In this document: positions 44,999 through 53,313 of the stretch, in pieces
Numbering within the stretch: the first letter of the stretch is position 1
How the letters are laid out: every line of letters begins with the position of its first letter
Assembly: GCF_002157855.1 (NCBI RefSeq)
Contig: NZ_CP020880.1
Coordinates: 2,976,001-3,040,000 of the forward strand
DNA from: Sutcliffiella horikoshii
GTDB lineage: Bacteria > Bacillota > Bacilli > Bacillales > Bacillaceae_I
Direction of reading: 5' to 3'
Length of the DNA: 64,000 nucleotides
The notes under the pieces: model-generated
What the model was told of the DNA's origin: nothing
Seen by the model: only the letters and a program-made list of their open reading frames with translations
Database searches by the model: none
Made by a program: the position numbers and the translations under genes

Positions 44999-46465
44999 TT
45001 AACTTGAAAGTTCTTTTGGTTCGTCATAAGTTTCCGCTTCGTCCAAGATAACCCAGTCTCTACCAACTGTAATTCCAAGATACTTCTCATCATCAGGATC
45101 CTCAATTTCAGCCTGCTGATACTTTTTAAAGTACCAATATTTTGCAAGAATATAATATAGACCCCCACCCACTACAAAACCGACAATAAACGAATAGTTT
45201 GCAAGATAGTATGCTGCCGCTCCTCCTACAAACCAAGAAATAAATCCTGCTAGATTAAAGCCTTTTGTATATTTGAACTGACCATTGTTTTCATAAAGAT
45301 CATGCACGTTCACGCGGCGTTTCCTCAATAAATAGTAATCCGCAAACAGAATCCCCACGATTGCTGAAAGAATTCCCCCAACAACCAATAAAACCGGAAT
45401 TAATATTCCAAAAAGGTTCCAAGGTTGAACAACAGAACCTACTATCCCAGCGATGACAACACCAGCCCAGAACGGAACTTTTGGACCTCCAACATTGGAA
45501 AAAATGGTTGCAGCCGGGATAAGGTTGGCTGAAGCATTGGTAGACCATTGGGCAAAAATAATCATTAATAAAAGAACACCTAGAACAATTCCACTGGCTG
45601 CCTCCTGCAACGCGACAACAGGATCATAGTTTGATACGGCAATATATGAAACACCGCCGATGGCTACCATGAATGTTTGTGTAATCGGCAAGGCAATGAC
45701 GCTTCCGACAATGCTGGATTTGTTTCGTTTTAACCAGTTTCGTTCATATTTAGGTGCTTTAATGAAACGCGAGATAGATGGAATATCTGCTGCCAATGTT
45801 GCCCAGAATCCCATGTTACTGAATATGACTATCAGGAAAGCTGTTACGGCAGCTCCTCCTGTTACCGGGCTTTCGATCCACGACCATACTTCCCTGCCTT
45901 GATCCAGTGCTCTATCAGATAGGGTGGTGTACATCCAGGCAGAAATGATGATTATGATTGGTGCTGCAAGATCAGCAAAGCGCTCAACCGCTTTAATGCC
46001 AAGTGCGGTATTAAGTAGTTGAACAGCTGCAAAAATGAGAAAACACACAAACCAGTTATCAAATCCTGTTAGTGTAAATAGTATGGCATTCATGGCGGTG
46101 GCGCCAAAGTAGGTGTTGATACCAAACCAAAAGGATGCCGCCAAGCCACGGATGATAGAAGGGATATGTGTTCCTATCGTTCCGAATGGTGCCCGCATAT
46201 AAACCGGGAAAGAGAGTCCGTGTTCAATTCCTATATCCCCTGTAATGGTCATGAACAATCCAATGGCTACGCTACCGATGATGGTAGCAACGATTACCCA
46301 GCCAAGCGATAAGCTTTGTACGCCTGCTCCTCCTATTGCAAAGGCAGCGAGTACGACTGCCATCCCGACCCACATGACTGCAAATCCGACTGTGCCGATT
46401 TTTCTGTTTGCGTGAGAGATTGGGAGTAGGTCTGGCGATTTTAAGTAACTTTCATTCTTTTTCAT
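44999..46465 (-). CDS. NCS1 family nucleobase/hydantoin permease
   Basis: A 488-residue membrane transporter with about twelve helices. The N-terminal family pattern (PISHANRKIGTVGFAVMWVG), GLAASFWFGINTYFGATAMN and FWATLAADIPSISRFIKAP resemble Mhp1/PucI transporters. In this gene cluster the likely substrate is uracil, thymine, dihydropyrimidine or a related base. It follows hydA with a repeat (copy F) in between. Confidence 0.9.
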   Translation of the reverse strand: MKKNESYLKSPDLLPISHANRKIGTVGFAVMWVGMAVVLAAFAIGGAGVQSLSLGWVIVATIIGSVAIGLFMTITGDIGIEHGLSFPVYMRAPFGTIGTHIPSIIRGLAASFWFGINTYFGATAMNAILFTLTGFDNWFVCFLIFAAVQLLNTALGIKAVERFADLAAPIIIIISAWMYTTLSDRALDQGREVWSWIESPVTGGAAVTAFLIVIFSNMGFWATLAADIPSISRFIKAPKYERNWLKRNKSSIVGSVIALPITQTFMVAIGGVSYIAVSNYDPVVALQEAASGIVLGVLLLMIIFAQWSTNASANLIPAATIFSNVGGPKVPFWAGVVIAGIVGSVVQPWNLFGILIPVLLVVGGILSAIVGILFADYYLLRKRRVNVHDLYENNGQFKYTKGFNLAGFISWFVGGAAAYYLANYSFIVGFVVGGGLYYILAKYWYFKKYQQAEIEDPDDEKYLGITVGRDWVILDEAETYDEPKELSS

Positions 46466-46503
46466 AACAACACCCCATTTTAAAATTTAAAGTATCTTTC
46501 AAC

Positions 46504-46640
46504 TCTTGCAGTTCTGCGTTCCGGGTGATCGCTTTCCACGGGGGGCGTGTGCTTGAGCCTCCTCCCAACGCTTCAGGGGTCTCAACCTACCGCTACCTCC
46601 CGCCGGAGAGAGTCTCTCACCCTGCACTTCGAACTGCAAG
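46504..46640. repeat. Dispersed intergenic repeat, copy F
   Basis: A 137-bp element with perfect inverted ends CTTGCAGTTC (46504-46513) and GAACTGCAAG (46631-46640), unrelated in sequence to the ends of copies A and E but still fully complementary. The core GTGCTTGAGCCTCCTC and GGGGTCTCAACCTACCGCTA is shared. Confidence 0.88.
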
Positions 46641-46666
46641 GAAATCTTTTTTGTTATATAACAAAT

Positions 46667-46697
46667 GCTTGACCTAGGGTGATTGTGTAGGTCAAGC
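46667..46697 (-). terminator. Possible terminator after hydA
   Basis: GCTTGACCTA (46667-46676) and TAGGTCAAGC (46688-46697) form a perfect ten-pair stem 41 bases beyond the hydA stop codon. The following tract on the minus strand is ATTTGTTA, only weakly T-rich. It may lower, not abolish, read-through into the permease gene. Confidence 0.55.
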
Positions 46698-46737
46698 ATA
46701 CGGAGGTTGGTTGAATAGAATTGTTAGGTTAGTTGGG

Positions 46738-48162
46738 TTAGATGGACAAGGTCTCGTTCTGTTTCAGTTGGGATGCTGCTCCATATCTGTTGCGTTTAAT
46801 ATATTGCCCGCTTCCTGCTTTACCGACAAATTGCTTATCTCGAACGACAAAGTCACCTCGCACGAGTACAGAAACAGGTTCACCGGTGATTTTCATTCCT
46901 TCAAATGCATTATAATCAACAGCCATATGGTGGGTCGTAGCGGATATCACCCTTTCATGGTTCGGGTCAAAAATGACGATATCGGCATCAGCTCCAACGG
47001 AAATGGTGCCTTTTTTTGGAAACATTCCAAAAAGCTTTGCGACTCTTGTGGAAACAATGTCGACGAACTGATTGATGGATATCCGCCCTTTTTTCACACC
47101 TTCTGAAAACAGAATGCTGACCCTGTCTTCGATCATCGGCCCTCCATTTGGTATTTTTGTAAAGTCACCTTTTCCTAGCGTTTTTTGTCCTTCAAAGTCA
47201 AACGAGCATTGATCAGAGCCAAGTGTCTGAAGCTGACCGCTTTTTAAGGCATTCCATAAAACTTCTTGATGCCATTTATCACGCAAAGGAGGGGACCAGA
47301 CATATTTGGCACCTTCAAAGTTCGGTTTTTCTAAATAGCTTTTATCAAGAGCCAAGTATTGCGGACAGGTTTCTCCCCAGATTTCCACCCCTTTGTTTCT
47401 TGCTTCGGCAATCTTCTCTACCGCTTCAGCACAGGACACATGAACCACATAAAGCTGAGAATCTGCAAGCGAAGTAAGTTGGGCAGCCCTTCCAGTTGCT
47501 TCCCCTTCCACTTCAGGAGGCCTTGTTAAGGCATGGTAAATTGGGTCTGTATTTCCGTTTTCCAATGCTTCCTTTGTTAAGTAATCAATAACATCTCCAT
47601 TTTCTGCGTGAACCATGACAAGAGCACCAAGGTCCTTCGCCGCCTTTAACGTATGAAAGAGGGTTGCATCATCTGCCTGGAACACATTTTTATAAGCCAT
47701 AAATACTTTAAAAGAAGTGATGCCTTCTTTTTCAATTACTTGTGGAAGCTCCTTCATGACCGTTTCATTCATTTCACCAATCATTAAATGAAAGCTATAG
47801 TCGATAACCGCTTTATCCTTTGACTTCTCATGCCAAGTTTTAATCGCATCTTTAAGTGGACGACCCTTTTCTGTAAGGCAAAAATCAATGATGGATGTCG
47901 TTCCTCCAAAAGCTGCGGCCATTGTTCCACTTTCAAAATCATCTTTTGTAACAGTTCCCCCAAAGGGCATATCCAAGTGTGTATGAGGATCAATCGCACC
48001 AGGAAAGATATAACAGCCTTTCGCATCAATCACTTCCGCATCCGCTGAGGAAAGGTTGAGTCCGATAGAAGAGATCGTTTCCCCGTCAATTAAAATATCT
48101 GCTTCATACTGGTCGCTTGCTGTCACAATGATTCCGTTCTTTATTAGTTTTTTTGCTGCCAT
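46738..48162 (-). CDS. hydA: Dihydropyrimidinase
   Basis: Zinc amidohydrolase opening dihydrouracil or dihydrothymine to the N-carbamoyl beta-amino acid. The metal ligands DPHTHLDMPFGG, the carboxylated lysine in TSFKVFMAYKN and HAENGD are intact. Length (474) is standard for D-hydantoinase/dihydropyrimidinase. preA, preT and the beta-ureidopropionase support the pyrimidine role over hydantoin racemate use. GGGGG lies about ten bases before the ATG at 48162. Confidence 0.93.
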   Translation of the reverse strand: MAAKKLIKNGIIVTASDQYEADILIDGETISSIGLNLSSADAEVIDAKGCYIFPGAIDPHTHLDMPFGGTVTKDDFESGTMAAAFGGTTSIIDFCLTEKGRPLKDAIKTWHEKSKDKAVIDYSFHLMIGEMNETVMKELPQVIEKEGITSFKVFMAYKNVFQADDATLFHTLKAAKDLGALVMVHAENGDVIDYLTKEALENGNTDPIYHALTRPPEVEGEATGRAAQLTSLADSQLYVVHVSCAEAVEKIAEARNKGVEIWGETCPQYLALDKSYLEKPNFEGAKYVWSPPLRDKWHQEVLWNALKSGQLQTLGSDQCSFDFEGQKTLGKGDFTKIPNGGPMIEDRVSILFSEGVKKGRISINQFVDIVSTRVAKLFGMFPKKGTISVGADADIVIFDPNHERVISATTHHMAVDYNAFEGMKITGEPVSVLVRGDFVVRDKQFVGKAGSGQYIKRNRYGAASQLKQNETLSI

Positions 48163-48177
48163 TTTATTCATTCCCCC

Positions 48178-49464
48178 TTATTTAACCGTATCCACTTCGC
48201 ATTGTTTCAATAAACCAAGAGCAGATTGCCTGTCATTCCATGTCATTGGCGGTTGTTCATGTGGCAGCTCCACCATGGTGATAGCGTCTTCCACCGGGCA
48301 GACAATAGAGCAAAGGTTACACCCTACACAATCTTCTTCTCTTACTTGCAAATATGATTTTCCTGAGGAATCCTTCAACATATCAATACACTGGTGGGAA
48401 GTATCTTCACAGGCGATATGGCATTTATTGCAGTTAATACAGGTATCCTGATTGATTCTTGCCACAATCTTGTAGTTCAAATCAAGATTTCCCCAGTCCG
48501 AATATTTCGGTACAGATTTTCCTACAAGGTCCATCACCCTGGCAATTCCTTTTTCATCTAGGTAATTATTCAGCCCATCCAACATGTCTTCCACAATTCG
48601 GAATCCATGATGCATAGCTGCGGTACAGATTTGAACACCAGTTGCCCCCATTAGCATAAACTCCACCGCATTTTGCCAGTTAGAGACACCGCCCATTCCG
48701 GAGATCGGAACATTTATTCTTGGGTTTCTTGCACATTCCCCCACCATATTCAGTGCGATTGGTTTTACAGCTGGCCCGCAATACCCGCCATGGGCCCCTT
48801 TACCGCCCACATGAGGTATAGTGTTCCAACTATCAAGATCCACACCAGCGAGGCTGTTGATTGTATTGATCATACTGACAGCGTCCGCTCCTCCTCTAAC
48901 TGCTGCCTCTGCCGTCACTGTGATGTCGGTGATGTTTGGTGTCAATTTAACGATGACAGGTGTATTTGCTGCTTCTTTTGCCCAATAGGTTTGCTTTTCG
49001 ACAAGGTCCGGAACCTGACCGGATGCAGAACCCATTCCCCTTTCAGCCATTCCGTGCGGACAGCCGAAGTTCAACTCCAGTCCATCCACTCCTACCGCTT
49101 CCACCTTTTTCACAATTTCATGCCATTTTTCTTGTTTTGGTTCTACCATCAAAGAGGCAATGACCGCTCGATCTGGAAACTTCTTTTTGGTTTCTTCTAT
49201 TTCTCTTAAGTTCACTTCTAAAGGTCTGTCGGTAATGAGCTCAATATTGTTGAAACCCGCTACTCTCTGTCCATTAAAACTGACTGCAGCAAACCGAGAA
49301 GACACATTAATAATCGGATCACCAAGCGTCTTCCATACAGCGCCTCCCCACCCTGCTTCAAAAGCACGCTGCACCTGATATCCCGAATTAGTTGGCGGTG
49401 CTGAAGCGAGCCAGAATGGATTAGGTGCTTTAATACCTGCCAAATTTATTGATAGATCTGCCAA
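48178..49464 (-). CDS. preA: NAD-dependent dihydropyrimidine dehydrogenase, PreA subunit
   Basis: FMN-containing subunit reducing uracil and thymine to dihydropyrimidines. The N-terminal dihydroorotate-dehydrogenase-like barrel (NPFWLASAPPTNSGYQVQRA, LELNFGCPHGMAERGMG) is followed by two C-terminal 4Fe-4S motifs, CINCNKCHIAC and CVGCNLCSIVC. It pairs with PreT, encoded 24 bases upstream. Confidence 0.94.
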   Translation of the reverse strand: MADLSINLAGIKAPNPFWLASAPPTNSGYQVQRAFEAGWGGAVWKTLGDPIINVSSRFAAVSFNGQRVAGFNNIELITDRPLEVNLREIEETKKKFPDRAVIASLMVEPKQEKWHEIVKKVEAVGVDGLELNFGCPHGMAERGMGSASGQVPDLVEKQTYWAKEAANTPVIVKLTPNITDITVTAEAAVRGGADAVSMINTINSLAGVDLDSWNTIPHVGGKGAHGGYCGPAVKPIALNMVGECARNPRINVPISGMGGVSNWQNAVEFMLMGATGVQICTAAMHHGFRIVEDMLDGLNNYLDEKGIARVMDLVGKSVPKYSDWGNLDLNYKIVARINQDTCINCNKCHIACEDTSHQCIDMLKDSSGKSYLQVREEDCVGCNLCSIVCPVEDAITMVELPHEQPPMTWNDRQSALGLLKQCEVDTVK

Positions 49465-49488
49465 ATGCTTTCCCCCTCACACTATTTT

Positions 49489-50859
49489 TCAGGCCGTCTC
49501 CACCTTGTTTTTTACAAATTTTTCATACAGAGCATATGCTGTGAGTTTTCCTTGTTCCGCAGCAGTTACCACCATTGCCTCTCCTTGGCCCTTACCGAAA
49601 ACGACATCGCCACAGGCAAATATTTTATCATTAGAGGTTTGATGGGTACGTTTGTCTATCTTCACTACTCCATCGTCATGAATGAGACCGAATTGCTCTA
49701 TAAGATTGGTGTATCTGGTCTGACCGATTGCCTTAATGACAGCATCAACTTGCAATGTGAATTCGGAACCATCCACTTTCATTGGTCTTCTTCTACCGTC
49801 AGCCCCAGGCGCCCCAAGCTCCATTCTTACGCATTCAATGGCCGTGACTTCGCCTTTTTCGTTTCCGATAATTTTACTTGGCGCTGTAAGCCAGCGGAAT
49901 TCTACACCATCCTGCTTTGCAAACTCATACTCAAAGTCATAAGCAGTCATCTCTTCTTGCGTCCTGCGATAAAGAATTTTTACATTTTCTGCACCAAGCC
50001 GAACTGAACATGTCGCACCATCGATTGCAGTATTTCCGGCACCAATGACCACGACATTTTTCCCTTTGAATTTATCTGTAATGCTAGTGGTTTTTGTTTC
50101 TTTTACAAAATCAATGGCATCATACACTCCATTTAGATTTTCGCCGTCAATACCTAGCATCGGGACACTGGCCATGCCGACAGCTAAAATAACACCATCA
50201 TAGTGAGTCAGAATATCATCTACTGATATGTCCACTCCCACTCTTGTATTGGTTCGTATCTCCACATCTAAGCTTTTAACCTGTTCCACTTCCCAAAAAG
50301 AAACACTTTTAGGTAGGCGGAAGGAAACAATTCCATACGTATTCAGGCCTCCTGCTTCTTTCTCTGCTTCAAAAATAGTGACTTGAAATCCAAGTAGAGC
50401 CAGTTCACGAGCTGCAGAAAGCCCCGCTGGCCCCCCACCGACAATCGCTACTTTTTTTCCGTTGGATTTCCCTTTTTGGAAAAGAACCTGCTCGTTTCGA
50501 ATGGCCCAGTCTGTTGCATAGCGTTGAAGATCGCCTATTGCAATTGGTTTTGTATGATGATTAAGAACGCATGCCCCTTCACACAACTCCTCCGTCGGGC
50601 ATACCCTCGAACAGCTTGCTCCGACAGGATTGGCACTCATAATTGTTTTGGCGGAACCTTTTAAGTTACCTGAAGCAATTTTTTTGATAAAAGAAGGAAT
50701 ATCAATACTTGTCGGGCACGCTACAATACAAGGTGCATCGTAGCAATATAAACAGCGGTTAGCCTCCTCCAACGCTTCCCGATCTGTTAGACCAGGTTTT
50801 GCTTCCATAAAATTCACCGTTAAATCTTCTAAATCAATTCGTTTCATTGCCCCTTTCAC
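49489..50859 (-). CDS. preT: NAD-dependent dihydropyrimidine dehydrogenase, PreT subunit
   Basis: FAD/NAD-binding, Fe-S electron-transfer partner of PreA. N-terminal cysteines (CLYCYDAPCIVACP, CSRVCPTEELCEGAC) bind 4Fe-4S clusters. VAIVGGGPAGLSAARELA binds FAD and VVVIGAGNTAIDGA binds the nicotinamide cofactor. The GTG at 50859 has GGGGAG seven bases upstream and is preferred; ATG at 50847 is an alternative. A candidate attenuator lies just upstream. Confidence 0.93.
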   Translation of the reverse strand: MKGAMKRIDLEDLTVNFMEAKPGLTDREALEEANRCLYCYDAPCIVACPTSIDIPSFIKKIASGNLKGSAKTIMSANPVGASCSRVCPTEELCEGACVLNHHTKPIAIGDLQRYATDWAIRNEQVLFQKGKSNGKKVAIVGGGPAGLSAARELALLGFQVTIFEAEKEAGGLNTYGIVSFRLPKSVSFWEVEQVKSLDVEIRTNTRVGVDISVDDILTHYDGVILAVGMASVPMLGIDGENLNGVYDAIDFVKETKTTSITDKFKGKNVVVIGAGNTAIDGATCSVRLGAENVKILYRRTQEEMTAYDFEYEFAKQDGVEFRWLTAPSKIIGNEKGEVTAIECVRMELGAPGADGRRRPMKVDGSEFTLQVDAVIKAIGQTRYTNLIEQFGLIHDDGVVKIDKRTHQTSNDKIFACGDVVFGKGQGEAMVVTAAEQGKLTAYALYEKFVKNKVETA

Positions 50860-50888
50860 ATACCCACTCCCCTTTATCCATTCTCGCA

Positions 50889-50970
50889 AGAAAAAAAGGC
50901 AACTCATATCGACGGATGTGCCCAATATTAACTACTGGAATCAGGTTCACAAACTGCGAATGAATTACCT
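50889..50970 (-). promoter_or_regulatory. Candidate structured leader and attenuator before preT
   Basis: In the 119-base gap between the beta-ureidopropionase stop and preT, the minus strand has GGGCACAT and ATGAGTTGCC arms (with a bulge) followed by seven T, resembling an intrinsic terminator. Upstream is a conserved-looking segment with GAACCTGATTCC and GTTAATA. It recalls half of a TPP aptamer, but the CTGAGA half is missing. The RNA class is unassigned. Confidence 0.4.
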
Positions 50971-50978
50971 CTTGTCCT

Positions 50979-51869
50979 TTACGGCAAAAGTGCGGTCATT
51001 TCTTCATATGTCTCCGGTCTTCTGTCACGGTAAAATTGCCACACATCTCTCACTTCACGGATTAATTTTTTGTTCATTTCACCAATGATTACTTCGTCTT
51101 GATCTCTGCTGCCGATGGAAACGAAGGATCCTCTTGGGTCAACCAGATAGGACTGTCCATAAAACTCGCCCATTTTCCATGGACCTTCCACCCCAACCCT
51201 GTTGATGGCACCGACATAATAGCCATTTGCCACTGCATGTGCAGGTTGCTCCAATTTCCATAAGTATTCTGAGAGACCGGCCACTGTAGCGGAAGGGTTA
51301 AAGACGATTTCAGCACCTTTTAAACCAAGCAGTCTTGCACCCTCAGGAAAATGTCTGTCATAGCATATGTACACACCAACTTTTGCATATGCTGTATCAA
51401 AAATCGGATATCCAAGGTTGCCCGGTTTGAAATAAAATTTTTCCCAGAAGCCGTGGCCTTGATCTCCTACCCCAACTTGAGGAATATGTTGTTTACGGTA
51501 TTTTCCGAGATACTTGCCATCTGCATCAATTACTGCTGCCGTGTTGTAATACGTGGCAATGCCTTCTCGCTCATAGATTGGAAGGACTATTACTACACCA
51601 AGCTCCTTTGCAAGGTCTTGGAATAGTTTTGTTGTAGGACCATTCGGTATTTCCTCGGCAGCCTCGTACCACTTGGCATTCTGTTCACTGCAAAAGTATG
51701 GACCATAAAAGATTTCCTGAAGACAGATAATCTGCGCGCCCTTCGCTTTTGCATCTCTAACAAGGTTGATATGCTTTTCGATAGCCGCCTTTTTATGGAC
51801 CGCAACGGCCTCCGAACCATCCACATCATTGGATGCTTGAATTAAACCTATCATCACTTTGTCGGACAT
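50979..51869 (-). CDS. Beta-ureidopropionase (nitrilase superfamily)
   Basis: Hydrolyses N-carbamoyl-beta-alanine to beta-alanine, CO2 and ammonia, third step of reductive pyrimidine breakdown. The nitrilase triad is visible: Glu in ICLQEIFYGPY, Lys in YRKQHIPQVG and Cys in GVYICYDRHFPEGAR. N-carbamoylputrescine amidase is a close alternative, but the preTA-hydA context decides. The ATG at 51869 follows GGGAGG. It is the first gene of the operon. Confidence 0.9.
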   Translation of the reverse strand: MSDKVMIGLIQASNDVDGSEAVAVHKKAAIEKHINLVRDAKAKGAQIICLQEIFYGPYFCSEQNAKWYEAAEEIPNGPTTKLFQDLAKELGVVIVLPIYEREGIATYYNTAAVIDADGKYLGKYRKQHIPQVGVGDQGHGFWEKFYFKPGNLGYPIFDTAYAKVGVYICYDRHFPEGARLLGLKGAEIVFNPSATVAGLSEYLWKLEQPAHAVANGYYVGAINRVGVEGPWKMGEFYGQSYLVDPRGSFVSIGSRDQDEVIIGEMNKKLIREVRDVWQFYRDRRPETYEEMTALLP

Positions 51870-52005
51870 ATAAGAACCTCCCTTTGATGATTGCATGCGA
51901 AAAATAAATTATTAGAATAATTAGAACTTTATGTATATTCTACTGTCTTTAGGCTTGTTTTTCACTATACATAATGTTAAATGATACAAGGGCAAGACTG
52001 TCCAC

Positions 52006-52017
52006 AATGTAAAATGG
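52006..52017. promoter_or_regulatory. Shared 12-mer upstream of the pyrimidine operon
   Basis: AATGTAAAATGG is identical to 42585-42596 upstream of mmsA and lies 137 bases before the first gene of the operon. A common PucR-type site is the simplest reading. Confidence 0.45.
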
Positions 52018-52024
52018 CAGTAAC

Positions 52025-52063
52025 CTAGTTGATTGGAGTGGAAGGCGCGCAGAAGTCAGCGGA
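52025..52063. repeat. Fragment of the short-type dispersed repeat
   Basis: TTGATTGGAGTGGAAGGCGC and the following bases repeat the left half of copy B (17170). The rest is missing or diverged, so this is a remnant next to full copy G. Confidence 0.65.
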
Positions 52064-52090
52064 AATGTAATTAAGTGTTGCTTTAACTCC

Positions 52091-52217
52091 GCTGTTGATT
52101 TCCGCAAATGGCTTTGCTTTCCTAGGGGCGCTGCTGGAGCCTCCTCGGCAAGCCTGCGGGGTCTCCACCTAGCGCTATCTCCCTCAGGAGTCTTCGCCTT
52201 TTGCTCCAATCAACAGC
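52091..52217. repeat. Dispersed intergenic repeat, copy G
   Basis: A 127-bp element in opposite orientation to copy A, with identical 10-bp ends GCTGTTGATT (52091-52100) and AATCAACAGC (52208-52217). The core CTGGAGCCTCCTCGG, GCGGGGTCTCCACCTAGCG and CTCCCTCAGGAGTC is shared. Copies E and G are followed by GCTAGAAA-type flanks. Confidence 0.85.
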
Positions 52218-52235
52218 TAGAAATTAAGTAAAAAA

Positions 52236-52258
52236 CCCGCTCCTATAAAAGGAACGGG
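52236..52258 (-). terminator. yrzQ terminator
   Basis: On the minus strand CCCGTTCCT pairs with AGGAGCGGG (one wobble), followed by six T. It lies eight bases beyond the yrzQ stop codon. Confidence 0.85.
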
Positions 52259-52265
52259 CTTCACA

Positions 52266-52421
52266 TTAAGAAAACAATTTCTTTGCTTGCTTTCTCATCT
52301 TCTTCATATTACGTTTGGAAGTCATATCTCCCAAAAAGTTTTGCACGTCATTATTTCGGCTAAGTCGAGTGGCAGCGGCTCCAAGGCCGATCATTAACAA
52401 GGATGTCATAGCTCTGTTCAT
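52266..52421 (-). CDS. yrzQ: Small DUF3918 protein, YrzQ-like
   Basis: A 51-residue protein with an alanine/leucine-rich N-terminal helix (MNRAMTSLLMIGLGAAATRL) and a very basic tail (KRNMKKMRKQAKKLF). Such short proteins are conserved near recD2 and yrrD in bacilli. GGGAGTGA lies five bases before the ATG and a terminator follows. Function unknown. Confidence 0.78.
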   Translation of the reverse strand: MNRAMTSLLMIGLGAAATRLSRNNDVQNFLGDMTSKRNMKKMRKQAKKLFS

Positions 52422-52443
52422 GCGACTCACTCCCAAGTTTTAG

Positions 52444-52641
52444 TTACATACTAATTTGTCGATCGTCTTCATGAAACAAATCATCCAAAGAACTCAACGT
52501 TCCATCCTCTTCCACCTGATGAGTATGGACCATTCCTTTGGATACGGAAAGCTCAATAAAACAACCCCAACAATAATACTGATTCACACCGATTTTACCG
52601 ATATCTTTACTTTTGCAATTAGGACAACTAAGGACCATCAT
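52444..52641 (-). CDS. Small zinc-ribbon protein (YrzR-like position)
   Basis: A 65-residue protein with paired cysteines CPNCKSKDIGKIG and YYCWGCFIEL forming a zinc ribbon, then an acidic tail. Two adjacent ATG codons (52641, 52638) follow GAGGTG; either may be used. It lies between yrzQ and yrrD. Exact function is not known. Confidence 0.75.
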   Translation of the reverse strand: MMVLSCPNCKSKDIGKIGVNQYYCWGCFIELSVSKGMVHTHQVEEDGTLSSLDDLFHEDDRQISM

Positions 52642-52653
52642 TGACACCTCGCG

Positions 52654-53127
52654 TTAGGATAGTACAGAAACGACGACGGTATCTTTTCCGATGATAAGAT
52701 CTGAAGGATTCTTTACAATTTTCTTTCCCTCCGACAAATCTGCGAAAAAACCGTCCGTTACCTCATATCCTACGATTGTGCCCGTTTCCTCTTCGAAATA
52801 TACATCATCCAACAGCCCGAGCTTATCCCCTTCTCCGGTTATAAAAGACTTCCCTTTTATCCCGTGAAAATGGTGATAATACACTTGTCCGTCCTTTTTG
52901 GCAATGGGTGTAAGAGCATGTTCTCCCACCATGATTGCTTCCTCGCCAAACGAATGAATGTATTCAAAGGGTAGAAACTTGGCTCGTTGGAACAGGCCTT
53001 TTCCATCGATGATCAGTCCATTAATGTGCCCTGGTTCTTCTATACAAAGATCTTTTACCCGGCCAATCTTATTCCCTGATGCCATATCGTAAATTAGCAT
53101 CCCAATCACTCGAGAAAATGTTCTCAA
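52654..53127 (-). CDS. yrrD: PRC-barrel domain protein YrrD
   Basis: A 158-residue protein with two PRC-barrel-like halves: FSRVIGMLIYDMASGNKIGR with HINGLIIDGKGLF, then LGLLDDVYFEEETGTIVGYE. The TTG at 53127 is eight bases after GAGG and gives the N-terminus typical of YrrD (LRTFS); a longer frame from 53181 lacks a site. Related proteins are spore- or photosynthesis-linked, but the role here is unknown. Confidence 0.85.
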   Translation of the reverse strand: MRTFSRVIGMLIYDMASGNKIGRVKDLCIEEPGHINGLIIDGKGLFQRAKFLPFEYIHSFGEEAIMVGEHALTPIAKKDGQVYYHHFHGIKGKSFITGEGDKLGLLDDVYFEEETGTIVGYEVTDGFFADLSEGKKIVKNPSDLIIGKDTVVVSVLS

Positions 53128-53313
53128 AGAATCCACCTCTTTTCGAACATTACTAGCTTTTGTCTGATTGATTCTCCTCATACCGCGAAAGGTTTTCCAT
53201 TTTAAAATAGGTGTTTCAATTCAAAAACAGGCCAATTTATTCCACCTTTGACCAAGCAGTATTTCGTAAGTCGAATAGTATGTATAGAATTCAATTAAAG
53301 GAGGTGAAAATAT

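Noticed and set aside
50905-50960. TPP riboswitch before preT
   Set aside because: Only the GAACCTGAT and GTTAATA parts resemble the aptamer; the obligatory CTGAGA half and a thiamine gene are absent.
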